A stretch of 64,000 nt of DNA from Serpula lacrymans var. lacrymans S7.9 (lineage: Eukaryota > Basidiomycota > Agaricomycetes > Boletales > Serpulaceae): positions 504,060 through 568,059 of the forward strand of contig NW_006763309.1 of the NCBI RefSeq assembly GCF_000218685.1, in the 5' to 3' direction. The notes beneath the pieces were generated by a model. The model was given only the letters and a program-made list of their open reading frames with translations, ran no database searches and was not told the DNA's origin. Position 1 is the stretch's first letter. Each line of letters begins with the position of its first letter. This document shows positions 41,901-54,910 of the stretch, in pieces. Position numbers and translations under genes: made by a program.

Positions 41901-44264
41901 GCACTCGCTCGGGTAGAGGACGAAGAGATGGTTTGTGACTAGTAGTAACTTTGATTTTGTACAATGAATGAATTTTTTCTCTTCCAGTCTGATGACGATG
42001 ACGATATACCTCTCAAAGAATTGGTCTGCCCATCGTCCGAAACTGCTTCACCCTCGAGTGGGCTAGCACTGACTCTTCAGCGTGCTATTTCCTCCTCTGA
42101 AGGCTTCGAAGTCACCGAACCCCCAGTGTACGGCGTCGCGCCGGTAGCTGCACCCTCTGAAGGTCCGCTGACGAAGAAAGCTCGAATCAACATTAAGACA
42201 GGTGATTTGTCTCGTCCTGAAATAGGACGCGTTCGTCCTCTCCGTTCCAAAGGGAAAGTCCCCCTCAAACGCAGTGCAATAGCCCGGCGTTCTACAGGCA
42301 AGACCCAACCGTCGCATGTTTCCGCCAACGACTTGATATCAGGGTCTCCAATGCAGGAGAGACGGATATCATCCCTACCAAATATATCACTACCTCCACC
42401 TTTACAGGAAGGCGCCGATGGACTGGTACAGGCCTTTAGTCAAAGCATTGCGAACGATACATATGCTCAACGCAAGTGGCTTTCGCGCACATCCCTTCGG
42501 GTATCTTCAGCACGTGTTCAAGACGATTTGGATGGACAACACCAGAGCCTTTCACCCATACAGTCTCAAGCATCCTCAACAACTCTATCGGGGAAAGATA
42601 TAGTGCAGGGCCCATGCGGGAATGAGCTGCTGCCAACGGAAAATAAAGCTTCTCAAGACGGACTAGGAGTGAAAGTCAGAAGAATGCATGACACATCTTT
42701 GCAGCAGGATGTCATCGAAAAAAGGCAGAGAAGGTTGCAGAACTCCCATGATGACGACCAGGTATTCCAGAGCGATGTACAGGAGCAGCAGGAACCCGTT
42801 GAAAACCTGCGGACAAATCTGCCATGCCATACCGATAAATTATGGGAGCTCGAGAACATGGTCCAGGAGCAGGATGATGCAATTGAACAAATACATGAGC
42901 AAGTGCGGAGACAGGCGCAATGCTCCTATGACCAAGTTCTGGAGTTCAAGTCCAAGATTGATTGGCAACAGCGCAGCATATTAAAATCACGCGACGACAT
43001 GCAAGGCGTCTATTCTCATGTTCAAACACTTGACGACAAGATTCGTGGGCAGCGAATTGACATAGGAAAAGTGCGGAAAGAGCTGCAAGGTTGTATCGAC
43101 CGTGTTAATGACCGAGTTCGGACCCTCGAGATCAAGGTCGGGTTGCAGAAGGATACCATTGGAAAAATAGAGAAAGAGTTGGGAGACTCCAATGACCGTG
43201 TTCTGAAGCTTGAGAACAAGGTCCAGGAATTGAACGAGACAGTATTGAAGCTCGAGCAATCACGCAAGGAGGCACCAGTGGTGACCGATTTATTGGGCTC
43301 GTCATCTGCAGAGCTGCTGCAAATATTGCAGGGCCCTAGTTTGGCGAGAATGCAAAGCCAGATAGGTGCTCTACAAGAGGAGGTAGCATATTTACGGTCA
43401 GCCCCAGCGGGGCTTGGGCAAGTAACGCTTCCTGTGATGTTCGGTCATGGCCCCCATCATTCTTGGAATGACAGGTGTCAGAGAGACCAAGAATTATTTC
43501 CTCGTGGTGGGTTTAGTTATGGATATCAACGACACGACGGTTACAAAGGTAAACCCATAAACTCTCCCTGTGAGATCAGCTGAGCTTATTCTGCCGTAGG
43601 ACGAAACTTCAACCCCTCACGCAGATACCAACATGGGCTTCTCCCTTATCGGGATAAACCCTATCACAGACTTCAAGGTTATCAGCATCCGCGAGGTCAA
43701 CCACATTTCACTCAATATCGAGGTGGCCGTCCGCCGCCGACCAAGCCCAGAACAAAGCCAACGCCAGACTCGGGGAACCGGTCACCATCGTGCTCAACCT
43801 CTCATGCATCAGCCACAAGGAATCGGGCATCTTCATGCTCAGCCAGTAGTGAGCCAACGTCAGACACAAGGGGCCGGTTTACGTCATGCTCGCCTACGGG
43901 TGTGCGTACTACCAATACTCAGTACGACAGCTTAGCAAATACTGCTACTACCCATCACATAGGAAAGGGTAAGAGTTCTGCGCATTCTGTGATTTATATT
44001 TGTACCGACCATTTATCAGGCCCTTTACCTACATGTCCAGAAAAGAATCCGCAAGATTGGGAGGACGACTATGAACAGGATCGGGATGTAGCACGCTCAT
44101 TTTCGTTACCGCGTCCTGGCAGATGTGACGTCCAGCAAGTGGTCACGCTGGCTGACACCTATGCATCTGTGCCGGGCAATGACAGCAGCAGAATCTATGG
44201 TGGGTCTTCCGCCGTTGGTCAAATAAAAAACAGGGATGATTTGGATCACAACCCTTGGCAATAA
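38913..44264 (+). CDS. JmjC-domain protein with zinc-binding region and long coiled coil
   Basis: The start MLIEERRRELMAKGARWG at 38913 is chosen over 38784 because the upstream codons look non-coding. Order of parts: Ser/Thr-rich head; JmjC region (39290-40320) with IIEGWHES, YYLGIGDTFTPFHKDLCGSS (His and Asp metal ligands), GDLILVPSRSCHQVVNHGG (third His ligand) and KTSWSRMTVDNL; Cys clusters (FACDFCGADIFQSFFECSRC, VCPYCYVEGRTCRCG, CCLRRDGSLCRVPGSVLPC, KLCHMGRC). Then an acidic-basic disordered part, a coiled coil at about 42840-43260 (LENMVQEQDDAIEQIHEQV, LENKVQELNETVLKLEQS), and an RGG/Pro/His-rich tail. The family includes Fe(II)/2-oxoglutarate histone demethylases in the nucleus; the exact substrate cannot be told. 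About nine introns; SDDDDDIPLKEL joins after a clear intron at 41934-41986, which supports one gene. Confidence 0.8.
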
Positions 44265-44716
44265 TTAAAACCTTATCTGTGGCTTTCCATCACTGTGTTG
44301 TTTTTGCTTTATATTTGCTCTGAACGCCTGTACCAACGAATACACCTGACGGATTTTTTTCTTGGATCAATATCATGTTATCTTTACCATATACCCCTTG
44401 ATATACCCTACCATCATATATATGTTGCTGTTTTCTTTGCATTTATATCACTCTGATGTAACTATACCGTTTTCAATAGTACGGGGTTTAGTAAAACCAG
44501 TGTATGTGATAAATGTTATATGAACACATTCATTACGCAAGCCGCCATGCGAAACCAATGAGAGTGGTGATTAGGGGAAACTAGCGAGAAGGGTATAGTG
44601 AAAAAATGAAAGTTGGTGACTGAAAAAGTAAAGATTGCAGTGGATAGAAAAGATGCCATGATAGAAGCATGAGTGAAGCAAAGAGAACAAACGCAAGCAA
44701 TGATTGTCAATGAATC
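44265..44716. other. Convergent intergenic region
   Basis: 450 bases between two convergent 3' ends, AT-rich, with T-runs that suit 3' UTRs and polyadenylation. Nothing else seen. Confidence 0.55.
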
Positions 44717-46711
44717 TCAGCCACATCGACATGTGAGGATTCTCCAAATGCTTGGCTTAGGCTGAGGAGTCTCGTCTTGACCTTGATAGTCATCACCGTG
44801 TGACACTCCAGCGTCATTTCCTAGTGCTCGGATATTGCTGACCGCCGGTGGAACTGCGCCCACATTGGGTACCATTGGCGATGTACGACCATACTGTTGA
44901 CCACCAAACGATTCATCGACCACGTCTCGTGAATAATCTAAGCCCCCCGGAACTGCATTTGCATATGGATGTTGCTGAGCACTTATATGGCTAATACGAT
45001 TGTGTGGGGTTGGCGCAGGAACGTTCAGCTGAGCAGCGGCAGAAAGTGGAGTTGCTTGACCTGGGGAGTTTCCACCACCAGGGGTTAGCGCATTGGGGAT
45101 TTTGCGCTGTTTAGAGCCGTGGCGAACAAGAGCGGGTGAAGGCGGTATTATCCCGGCACCCGTTTGCGAAGCCCTTCGCCAATCAGCATCCCGTTGTCGT
45201 TCGACATCTCTGCGACGCTCTTGAGGAGTGGGAGCTAGACCTGCGTTTTGAATCTGAGCAATCATCTGACTCTGTCCCTAAATGAAGTTCAATAAAACGA
45301 TATAACATGCTGCGAGAATCCGCTCACCACTGACACCTCCCAGCCTTTACCTCCTAATATATGTCAGCCGAACATCGGACCGATAGTGGATGTAAAGACA
45401 AACCGTTCAACAGGTTCCAATCAAAGATGCCATCATCAACATCATTGTTATTTTTGATTACCTTTGCAAACAACTCTCGCAAGAAATCATAGTCGGGCGT
45501 TTCTTCGAAGCCCAATTTACGAACGTAATTCAAGTAGATGCCAAACTCCTCTGCCATTGTTGTATGAGCATCAGATCGGCGATACTCAAAAAGACACTGA
45601 CCGGGATATCCCTCGGATAGTTCCCTGATCGGGGTTGTTTGCTTCTTTTCTCCGATTTTTTCGTACTTCTGCTTGTTCGTAGCGGCTTTGAGACCCTGCC
45701 ACGGTAGACTGCCCCTCAGGAAATACATGAAAACATGACCGAGTGCCTCCAGATCATCCCTACGCGACTGTTCTGAAAGTTAACGTGTCAGCAGAAGGCT
45801 CGGTCTTCAATATTATCGACGTCAACTTACCACGCCCCAAATGAGTATTGATACTCATGTATCGCGCCGTCCCACTCAAACTCTTCCTTTCTCTGTAAGG
45901 AATATGCTGCTTTGTCTTTGGATCGCGATATTGCTTTGCCATTCCAAAGTCAACGACATGTACAACTTCAAGATCCTTAACGTTAGTGCCGGACACGATT
46001 TATAGACTGTAAATAGTACCGTTCGCGCCCTTAGTACCAGGTCGTCCAATAAGAAAATTATCCGGCTTGATATCACGGTATATAAGGTTCTTTTCGTGAA
46101 TCGTTTGAACTCGTGAAAGCTGCGACAAAAGTGAAACCGAGAACAAAGACTCGAAGCTCTTCGACGTACCATTTGTCTTGCTGCCATGCATACGGTCTTG
46201 GTAGAAAACTTACGGCCACACATATCGAATAGGTCTTCTAAGCTAGGGCCTAGAAGATCGATGACAAGGATATTGTGAAGTCCTTCTTGCCCAAAGTGAT
46301 ATATCTGAGGTATGCCAGCTGAAAGAAGAGGAAATGAGACGGGATCCGAGTATGAGAGAGTATCAACTTGCGACAGCCGGCTAAGATACGGTAAGAGCGA
46401 CATTCATCTCGAAGCTGAGGGGCCTCAGCCTTTCGCGGCTCCTGCAGTATTCAGAATACATGTTACAGGCTAAGACGTGACTGATAGCTATAAAGCTCAG
46501 GATGCAGACGCACAAACTTGATAGCCACAGTCGTTGAATTAAGCAGATTCGTCCCTAGAGTGATATCAAGTCGTTGGCGAGGATAAATGGCCGTATCTTA
46601 AAATACAAACACACCTTCGAAAATGACACCGAACGAGCCCTCGCCGATTTTCTTGCCTACACGGAAGTTGTTACCGACGAGGTTTCCATTTCCCGAGTGA
46701 TGAGAGGACAT
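44717..46711 (-). CDS. Casein kinase 1, membrane-anchored Yck1/2 type
   Basis: The start is [20 protein letters not shown] at 46711, running into the glycine loop [14 protein letters not shown]. The kinase core is spread over several exons: [37 protein letters not shown], catalytic loop [31 protein letters not shown] (DFG), and the CK1 signature [16 protein letters not shown], then [20 protein letters not shown]. The C-terminal ~180 residues are Gln/Pro/Asn-rich and end WRILTCRCG. Yeast Yck1/2 end in palmitoylated cysteines that anchor them to the plasma membrane; the two cysteines here suggest the same. These kinases act in nutrient sensing, endocytosis and polarity. Subfamily call rests on the Cys tail and the long linker. 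Confidence 0.92.
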
Positions 46712-47036
46712 GATGGGAGAGAGAAAGGGAGGAGAAGAGGAAAAGGGAGCGGAGGTGGATTAGGAGGAGAATAGTAGGGCCTTTGGGCCTAATAGGACTA
46801 CTATTTGGAAGGACGAGTGCAGGACCACTGGGGGATTCCGGCCAAAACCGAGACCGCCTAAAACGGCCTGTATCGTGGCTGCGGGAATACCGCTTATTTA
46901 TACTCTGGCAGGGGGTCACGATACTGAAAACGTGCTCCGTCTCAGCATCTTCTATTATCCACGAGATACTGGTGCATTCATACGGTCATCAAAACATGCT
47001 CTCAATTACAGCATGATCTGCAGTTCTCCATAGAAC
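46712..47036. other. Intergenic, casein kinase promoter
   Basis: 325 bases upstream of the kinase start: a purine-rich run GGGAGAGAAAGGGAGGAGAAG near 46716, i.e. a CT-rich stretch on the coding strand, common before basidiomycete housekeeping genes. Confidence 0.5.
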
Positions 47037-49338
47037 CTATCTCCTCAGCAGCCCTACTAATTTCATCTGCACTGGTACTCGCTGCACAAGCACCCAGCCC
47101 ACAGCCAACAGCAGAGCCATCGTCCCCATTCTCTTCTGTCTACTCCATCTTCCCTCAACCCCCCCATTCTCCCCCTCTACTTTGAAATGTTCCCAGCGTG
47201 GTTTCCGAGCTATCCACCAGAACAGAACCATGGTTCCAGGGAAAGTCGCGATGTTCTTGGGCCCATCTCGGCCATCTCCTCGATAATAAGAAAAACACTC
47301 TGTGAAGACAGTGTTCTGCATGCGCTTCTGAATCCAGTTATTGTACTCGTCTGTGGCTTCTGCTTTGACCTCCAGAGTCTTCATTTTGCCTTTGATAATC
47401 GGCTTGATCAATTGCAAGATGTACTTTATCTGTAGAGGGGCTGTCGTCTCAAACTTGTTCAAACAATAGATAGAGAATAACTAACCTGAACCTCATCAGC
47501 AAATAGGAGCGAAGCATGGCCCGAAGCCGTGTTAGGCCCTGGGAGGGAGACTTAGTAACACATAAGGCTATGAAAGAACGCTATACAAACCAACGACTGT
47601 AAAGTAATTCGGGAGCCCAGGGTAGACTGTGCCTAGATATGCTGTCGGGCCGCCATGGGAGTCAAAATAATCGTGGAGTGTATGCCCGTTTGGCCCTTGA
47701 ACTGAAATGTCTGTGGGCACCTATCGAATAGCTTGTATTAGCCAGTGCACAGAAACAGATGCGCAGCACAGGCTGACTATTAGGAAGCCGGTTCCGAATA
47801 TAATGACATCCAAGGGTATCGCTTGCCCATTCTTCAGAATGACTCCATCTTCAGCGATTTCTTGGATGCTCTCCCAGTTCAAGTCTACATTGGGTCGATG
47901 AAGGGCAGAGAGGTAGCTAGGGTCCACGATGATCCTCTTACATCCGGGCGCTTCGAGGCGATGTTAATGGGGTCCATGCACAGGCACAAACACGACTCAC
48001 AGTAGCTTGGTATCAACCTATCGTGGTATTTGGCAGGGGCTGTATCTTTCATATATTTTGTCATTAACTAGGTGCATATCCAAGTTGAGCAACTCGAATC
48101 TCGAGATAGAATCTATCGATGACAAACCTTTCGAACCAAGTACAAAAGGAACGAGTTCTGTTTCTGGAATATGAACCAAACTAGATCAGACTAGGCAGAT
48201 AGTTTCAGTTCTTTGTATGCCCAGTAGTATATAGCGAAACGCAGGAACATACCTTTGCCATGATGGTGTTTCTATATGCCCGCATCAAAAAGGGGATATG
48301 CGCAAAAACCCATTTGATAATTGCGGGGTAACGATATTGTTGCTTTTGCATAGATAAGTATCGGTCGATGTACATGTAACATTATGAAATAAACTTACCC
48401 TCGGTGTCATCCACTGCGCCGTTCGACAGAAATTGATTACCTCAACAGACGGATCTTCCGAGATTTGAGGTATAAACTGTGCTCTAATATAAAATGTTAA
48501 TCATATGTGAACGCCTCCTCAGAAAATTATAATATTACGCAGAGCAGCCGTTTCCAATCACGCCCACTCGTTTTCCTGCCAAGTCGACATCATGTCTCCA
48601 CTTCAAAGAGTGCCAGAGTGGCCCTCTGAATTTCTCGACGCCAGGCAAATCCGGTGGGAAAAGGGGGGCGGTAAAGCCACCCACGGCCTGGATGACAATC
48701 TCAGCGCTTGTGGTCGTTTCTTCGCCAGTTGTTGGGTCCACTAAAGTAAGGTTATGCACTCGTGATTCTGCATCCCACTTCACCACTTTGACATGTGTAT
48801 TAAAGACGGTATGCGCAAGGAGGCCATGCTTTTGGAAGATGCGTTCCCAATATGCACGTATTTCTGGTTGAGATATGTAATAGCTGTCCCAGTGGGGATT
48901 GAGTTCCGTAGAAAGGGAGTACCAATGTCCGGGAACGTCTGAACCGCAGCCCTTAATACTTGCGTTAGATGATGCTTTGCGGAGAGACAGAGGTCAACGT
49001 ACTGGATATGTATTGTCCTGATAACACGTTTGGGTATTTTAACACGGAGATAGCAAAATAAAAACGTTCTTACCCTCCATGTACCGCCGATAGATGAAGC
49101 CTTTTCGTAAATCTGAGTATGGCAATCTTTAGCTATCGTCCCGATTTGGACCGGTGATTAAAAGAGAAAGCAGCTCACCGTGAAGTTGTCAAACTTGAGC
49201 TCATTTCGCAAGGCAACAGCCACGGAAATCCCTGCGATGCTAATTTTTTTTAAAAATATAGTTAGCTCCGTGATTATAATTATGGTCTTACCCTGCACCA
49301 ACCACAACGATTCGGGGGTTTTCGAGTCCTTTATCCAT
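47037..49338 (-). CDS. FAD-dependent monooxygenase, Baeyer-Villiger type
   Basis: The start is [16 protein letters not shown] at 49338, the FAD-binding GxGxxG, continued after an intron by [18 protein letters not shown], then [13 protein letters not shown] and [16 protein letters not shown]. The BVMO/FMO fingerprint F-x-G-x-x-x-H-x-x-x-W is present as [11 protein letters not shown]. The NADPH fold follows ([19 protein letters not shown]), and then the conserved GTGF of [12 protein letters not shown]. Later exons give [11 protein letters not shown] and an ending with one hydrophobic segment ([16 protein letters not shown]), a likely membrane anchor. Around ten small exons and about 600 residues. 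The enzyme would insert one oxygen atom into a ketone or hydroxylate a substrate with NADPH and O2; the substrate is unknown and there is no pathway neighbour. Confidence 0.88.
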
Positions 49339-49900
49339 GTTTTAGAACCTGGATGTTGAGATGCAGGACTATAGTCTTGTCAAAGAAAACATACTGCGGC
49401 TTTCTCTCACATCTTAATGCGAACTCTCATAGTGAATTGCACCCGTAGTAACTCGAGTTGCATATGATTAGAACTGAGCCGGAGACCGTACAGAACACGC
49501 AGATTCAATGGCTCCAGATCCGGAGGAAGCCGCTGATGGCGAATTTTGTGCCACGATGGAGTCACCAAGATTCACCGTCACGAGAACATACAGACTGAAA
49601 ACATGGAAGGGGATGCATGTTGAGAAAAGACGTTGCAAAATACAATCAGTGACACTAATAGAAGGTAGAACACATAGAACAGTCGAAAGGAAAATAAGAT
49701 GTACTACGGTAACACGACTGAGTTGTGATGCATACAGTACTATAGTGATGACAAAATAGAAAACATAGTCCAAAGAATTACAAATGCCCTGAATTATACT
49801 GCCCCACCAACAAGTCTCTTAACGAAACTCGAAGCTGGAGCTCCTTGATTCCGGCACGTGGCATAAAGACAGCTGCTGATATCTATGAAACAGGATTCCA
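49339..49900. other. Intergenic
   Basis: 560 bases between the monooxygenase start and the GID4-like stop. The open stretch at 49468-49773 (minus) has hydrophobic blocks but no motif and no supporting context; I do not call it. Confidence 0.5.
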
Positions 49901-51349
49901 TTAGTGGAAGGCGTGATATGGTTGATTGTAAGATGCATACGGTTCTGAATTTTGATGGAAATAGAAACCGCTCATTGTAGCGACCGGAGGCGATGCGCGT
50001 GGGCCAACAGAAGAACCACGAGTACCTCTCCTTGCACTTGAGTCTCTCCGTGGAGGCGAAATCGGAACTGCCTCAGATTTTCCTTGGGAAATCGAAGTGC
50101 TCAAGTCCATAAGCTCGTTCTCCAACGGCGCTGGGCGTAAAGCAGAAGAAGATGGCTGAGGGTTGAAATCTACACAGACATAATAGAAACCTGAAATAAT
50201 GAGATGATGTTAGGTTGTGTTATATGCTGTGACCACTTAAAATAGACGAAAAGGGATGTTTCTGTAAAGAAATCACACATACCTGCGAAACTAGCGCCAT
50301 TGATGTCCTGCACACGATGGTCGGGTACTAAAAATCTCTCCTTCCACCTCATGAACACCGCACCTCGGTCCCTGTCAGCCATGGTCAAGTGGGGTTTTTT
50401 CAAATCACTTTTGACATGACGGAAAGCTGGGAAACGCTGCCAATGAACCATATCTTCTTGCTCGTTGGCGCCCCAATTCTGGGTCAAAAATCCATAACGG
50501 TTGCCTATTATTTCGGCATCGAAGTATGTCGTTAACTCTGGCCAATCATCCGTTAGGCCCCTTATACGAAGGTATCCGCAAAGGAAAGAGGAGGAAAAGT
50601 TGACGTCCTAAAGTCTTTCGTTAGCCATTAGCCGATTAGCTAACATGAATTTTACAGACCACGATAGTGACATTCACGTCATAGCTATTCCTTCCGCTCT
50701 TTTGTGTGCCCTGAAATGAAGCTCCGGGGTAGAGGCAATGATGACCTTTGGAACGCACCCGAATATGGGTAATATCAACGAGGGGATCCGGAGATGACAT
50801 GGAGTGATGCTGAGGCAAGGGAACATTGAACTGATGGTATGGCCTGGATGTAATGGTAGATGTGGCGCTGTCAGTATGAGCCGCCAACGGGGGGCTCTTG
50901 GTGATGACAGGGACTGAATTTTGCACGACGATGGGTGAACGAGTATAGAGAGAAGAAGCGGAGGAGAGTGGAGATATTAAAGCAGGAGGCGGTGAGAGTT
51001 CCATGTCGTTGTCATCGTCGAAGGTGTGCTCATGGTTAGAAGGAGTGTTGTGACTGCCAGGGAGAAAACCAGATGTGCGGTTGTTGATGTCGTCAACGAT
51101 GCGACGGGTTGCGTTATCGACATCGACAAACAAGCTGATATTTTCTGCGGGGGTTACACACATGGACCTGTCTCGACAAGGGGCGCATAACGAGTTTGAG
51201 TCTTGGTCGTCGACGAGGAATAAATTGGAGTTTGTTGTGTCAGCAGAGAGCAGACAGGAGCAAAAAGAACAGAATTTGTTTGTCTGTCCCTGGATATGAT
51301 CTGCCTGCGGTTGTTCGATGATGACTGGGTATGCTTCACGTTCAGGCAT
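49901..51349 (-). CDS. GID4: GID4/Vid24-type substrate receptor of the GID/CTLH ubiquitin ligase
   Basis: The start is MPEREAYPVIIEQPQ at 51349 (the frame is open further upstream without ATG). The N-terminal ~180 residues have two CxxC pairs (FCSFCSCLL, LCAPCRDR), then a disordered Ser/Pro part. The Vid24 beta-barrel follows: LYPGASFQGTQKSGRNSYDV, then after an intron VNFSSSFLCGYLRIRGLTDD, WPELTTYFDAEIIGNRYGFL, WGANEQEDMVHWQRFPAF, VFMRWKERFLVPDHRVQDIN, GASFAG and, after a second intron, FYYVCVDF. These are the barrel motifs of GID4, which binds N-terminal Pro degrons and directs gluconeogenic enzymes for degradation when glucose returns. A C-terminal ~80-residue disordered tail and the Cys pairs at the N-terminus are extra to yeast Gid4. 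Three exons. Confidence 0.92.
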
Positions 51350-52904
51350 TGTTAATGTTATTTGCTGGCTGTGGTACACGAGGTTTGCTGAAGGTGGCTG
51401 TCGCTGGCTTGTTTGGTGTCCTGCACGGAAATGTATGTGGGAGTAATAAGAACCACCTCCACGTGGGAATGCTGCCACAAATCCGTTTTCTAAGAGTCAA
51501 AGCCACAGCGAAAAGCAAGCCAAGTCTGTCGACATCCTTGCTCACTCTGACTCTCTCTTCACTTTTCTACCACCACAACATCATATTGGCGCTCATCAGT
51601 CGTAATGCACACAGGAAGTACAAGCGCCGGTGTTATAGACGCCTTCAAATTTTCATATCGTTCATTTCACCCTGATGGCATCGAGTCCAGATCGACCCAG
51701 TGCTGTAGAGACGCTCGCTCTATATATATGGGAAAAAAAGAGGGTTTTTACCAGTTCCCCTTCGACGCCGTCATCTGGCGATAGTTCTCAGTCAGGTAAT
51801 CTCAGCTGCCCCAGGACAAGAGACGCTCTTGCGACCCAGGGGCTATGGAGGTAACGACTCATATCAATCGGCTCCGACGCTCAGGCATTCTACATATTCC
51901 ATGTCCCTTGGTCCGTTCCTGGCAGTAGCGCCAGGTTCGAAACTTCGTACACACCCGGACACCCCGCCTCCGTGTCACTGTGTCCCGAGCTTCGGAGGGT
52001 AACTAGTACTGTTGCCTTGCAGAGCTCTGCTGTCAAGATGTAACTTGATTCTGCTTTGTCTGATGCTTTTTCGGCCTTGTCGGTAATTTGTACCTTGATA
52101 CTCTCGTTAGCTTCTTTGACGCTTGCCACGCCATCTATTCGACCCCTTTTGTATTACCCCGCAGTTCAAACTCCTCTCCCCTTACTAGTTATATCTGAAT
52201 GCGAGCTCCGCATGTCGCCCAGCTAAATATGGTGACTAGTTTGGGCTATGATCATCGGTCGATTGCTGTTGCATTCAATAGGGGTCCGGGTCTTTGTCAA
52301 GGTATGAACTTTACCTAGGCTTGCTGCTACTAGTATGAACGCGTCTTAGTCCTATCCCCTAGCGCCTTAGCCGTCTATTTTTGCACGACACATGTGCACT
52401 TTGAACCATGCCGATACAACAGACAGCATCGATGATCACTAGGAGCCTAGCTATGGTAGTCGCATGTTAATGTTTTCATCTAGGATGCTAAGATCACCCT
52501 GCCAATGCCGTTGTGGCAGCCTAGATCAGGATCCTTCTTTTGTCAGGGAACGCCGGGACACCGCAACTTCGAATCCAATCACGTACATTGATAATACTAA
52601 TAGCCTACGGGATCAGCAAAGCTCACAGCACTACATCATCCTGTACCCATCTACCTCTCGTAGCTGCTATCCTTCGCAAAACTTTTCCTCGGTGGATATG
52701 AAGACACTCGAAAAGATAGTCACGTGACTTATTCACCTCTACGGGTGTAGGGTGCTCAGAAGAACTCGATCTAGAAGAACTCGATCTAGAACAAGTCCCT
52801 TTTCATCGATTCACCACATGAGTCGGTGATTCGGATATATCATTTATGAAGATATTTGGCTATCCTCAGTTTCTTTCAAAGCGATCACCATCAGTCTCTT
52901 CACA
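51350..52904. other. Divergent intergenic region (1.55 kb)
   Basis: Lies between two divergently transcribed genes. CT-rich stretch and TATATATATGGG near 51721-51731. A frame at 51890-52129 (minus) lacks an ATG and motifs. A direct repeat AGAACTCGATCTAGAA occurs twice at 52762-52790. No gene supported. Confidence 0.5.
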
Positions 52905-54377
52905 ATGCCCAAAGTCTCTGGCGCTAACAACCTGGATTTCATTGCTAAACCCGGCGATGGGCGTTTCGCTTTCATAACATCTGTCCATCGATCGTCGTAT
53001 TTCTTGCAGAGGGACATGAAGATCAACGCCCGCCAGTATGCTACGCACACTGTAAGCTTGGTGTAGGTACCCTACTGCATCATTCTAAAAGAGCATGTAG
53101 GAAATTCTCCGTAAACTTGTTCAGCGCTATCTGGACCTAGATAAACCATATGTAGAGCAGTGTGAGGAGGACTGGAAACGGTTGACTAGAGAGGTTGGTG
53201 TTGCTTTCCTCCTGATGCCCTCAGATATATCCTGATACTTGCGCAAAGGCCTGTCGCCAGCTGCCTTCCCTCACGAAATATCAGGATTTCTGGCCAGTTA
53301 AAGCCTATGTAAAGCGATACCTGGGTAATAGGCAGCCATCGCTGCGTAAATACCCTAAAGAGGAGTCTACCTCGCCCACCAGAAACCGGCTCAGAAGGTC
53401 GGCAAAGGCTTCTAATTTGAATCGCTTCCAAACGGAGCCCCGTGACACCCCTGGTATACCGCAAGACATTGGAGATAGATATCGACTTTTGGTGAGTCTT
53501 GTCGGTTCAAATGGAAAATGACGAAGGTGACATTGACAAACGGATTCACAGCCAAGCTCCCAGCCCATGAGACGTGCAGCTCGTCCTCGTGTTAGAAGCG
53601 AGTCGCTGGAATATTACGACCTTGACGCTCGTCCGGACAGTATTGCTACACCTGAAAGACACGATAACGACGAGAGTAGCGAAAATACTAGCTCTTGGTA
53701 TAGGGAAACGTCTGTCGAAGCAGGCCAGCCCGAGGACCGTAGTAACCATGATAGTCTGAATGGCGATGTAAGGTCCTTAATCTTTGGCTCCAGCATTCGA
53801 TCTCTTATAATTTTCTTAGGAACACGATCATATATCCCAATGTCGAACCATCGTGTCCACAGTGTCAAGCGATGTAAGCAGGATCGAGCATGTAAAGGAG
53901 CTGCTTCCTAATCCCTTTCGCACACAGCAAGGTTCTCCACTACAGGCCTCTTTGGGTTGCGCAAGGTCCGCCTTTACAGGCGCTTCTGCCGGCAGAGCGA
54001 GGGATCGTTCAAACCCTGATATGGATAATCATGTACAGCCATCGCCTTCCAGTACATTTTCACCTCGTCCTGCTCCGATGTCTGAGGCAGGTTCAGGTAG
54101 GGGCGCACAAAACATGGATGCATCTCCAACCGCGCGAGACTCCTCAGCGTTCGTCAGGCAATTCCTGCAGTCCCTTGAACCAAATCTCGGACACCTGTTA
54201 CCCAACTTTTTGAAAATCGGTATAGATAACGAGGCAAATTTGAAGGCACTTCTGCAGTGGCACCCTGAAGATCGAGAAAAATGGTTTAATGACCGACATT
54301 TGGAACTTGATATGACCAAATTCCAAATGTTCGGTTTACTCATTGGCTGCAACCGTTACACCGCATCATTGTTTTAA
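52905..54377 (+). CDS. Unknown basidiomycete protein
   Basis: The start is MPKVSGANNLDFIAKPGDGR at 52905. Joined through short introns: RDMKINARQYATHT, EILRKLVQRYLDLDKPYVEQ, WKRLTREV, YPDTCAKACRQLPSLTKYQD, YVKRYLGNRQPSLRKYP, a basic Ser/Arg-rich stretch (RNRLRRSAKASNLNRF), an acidic disordered middle (ESLEYYDLDARPDS), and a compact helical C-terminus (NLGHLLPNFLKIGIDNEANL, LLQWHPEDREKWFNDRHLEL, MTKFQMFGLLIGC). About 400 residues in five or six exons. No domain recognised; the C-terminal ~70 residues look like a SAM- or death-fold-like helical module, but that is a guess. Regular splicing and codon use support a real gene. Confidence 0.65.
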
Positions 54378-54910
54378 GCGTCGTTCGACTAGCCTCATCC
54401 AGTTATAGTCTTTTTTGTTGTGGATTCCAACTTATGCAGAATTCGCTCTAACCTTTCTTTTCTTTTTCATTTCACATCACCATCTCATGTACAACACTTG
54501 CCCCACCAAAATCTTCGGACATCTTTCAACAAACATAATACTGATCAAACTGGAATACCTAGCCCATACGTATGTACTCTACTCTACCACTAACAAATTG
54601 AACACGATCTCCTTATCATACAACTTCTTTTGATACGACTAAATTTTACCACTGAATGGGAAGCATTTCTCATGTCAAACAACAAGATTTCAAAACACAA
54701 GTCCCAAATGCATAATCTTAGCAAGCGTTTGCCAGTGGGAAGATTATGTGTAGCTTAGAGCACGAAGGGCCTGGCTGATAGAAGAGAAAAAAAACTGCGT
54801 ACGGAAAAGAAAAATTGTAGTAAAGAACTTGATTGGATGGTAACGTTTATAGTGGAAGGTGTTAAAATCACATGGTACGGAAGTGTAGGTGATAAATGGA
54901 AAACATTGGA
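54378..54910. other. Convergent intergenic region
   Basis: 530 bases, AT-rich, between two convergent 3' ends; nothing but likely UTRs. Confidence 0.55.

Noticed and set aside
49468..49773. Hydrophobic 101-codon minus frame
   Set aside because: No membrane-protein architecture I recognise and no supporting exon on either side.
51890..52129. Minus-strand frame MASVKEANESIKVQ
   Set aside because: No ATG start, no motif, and no splice partners; probably chance.
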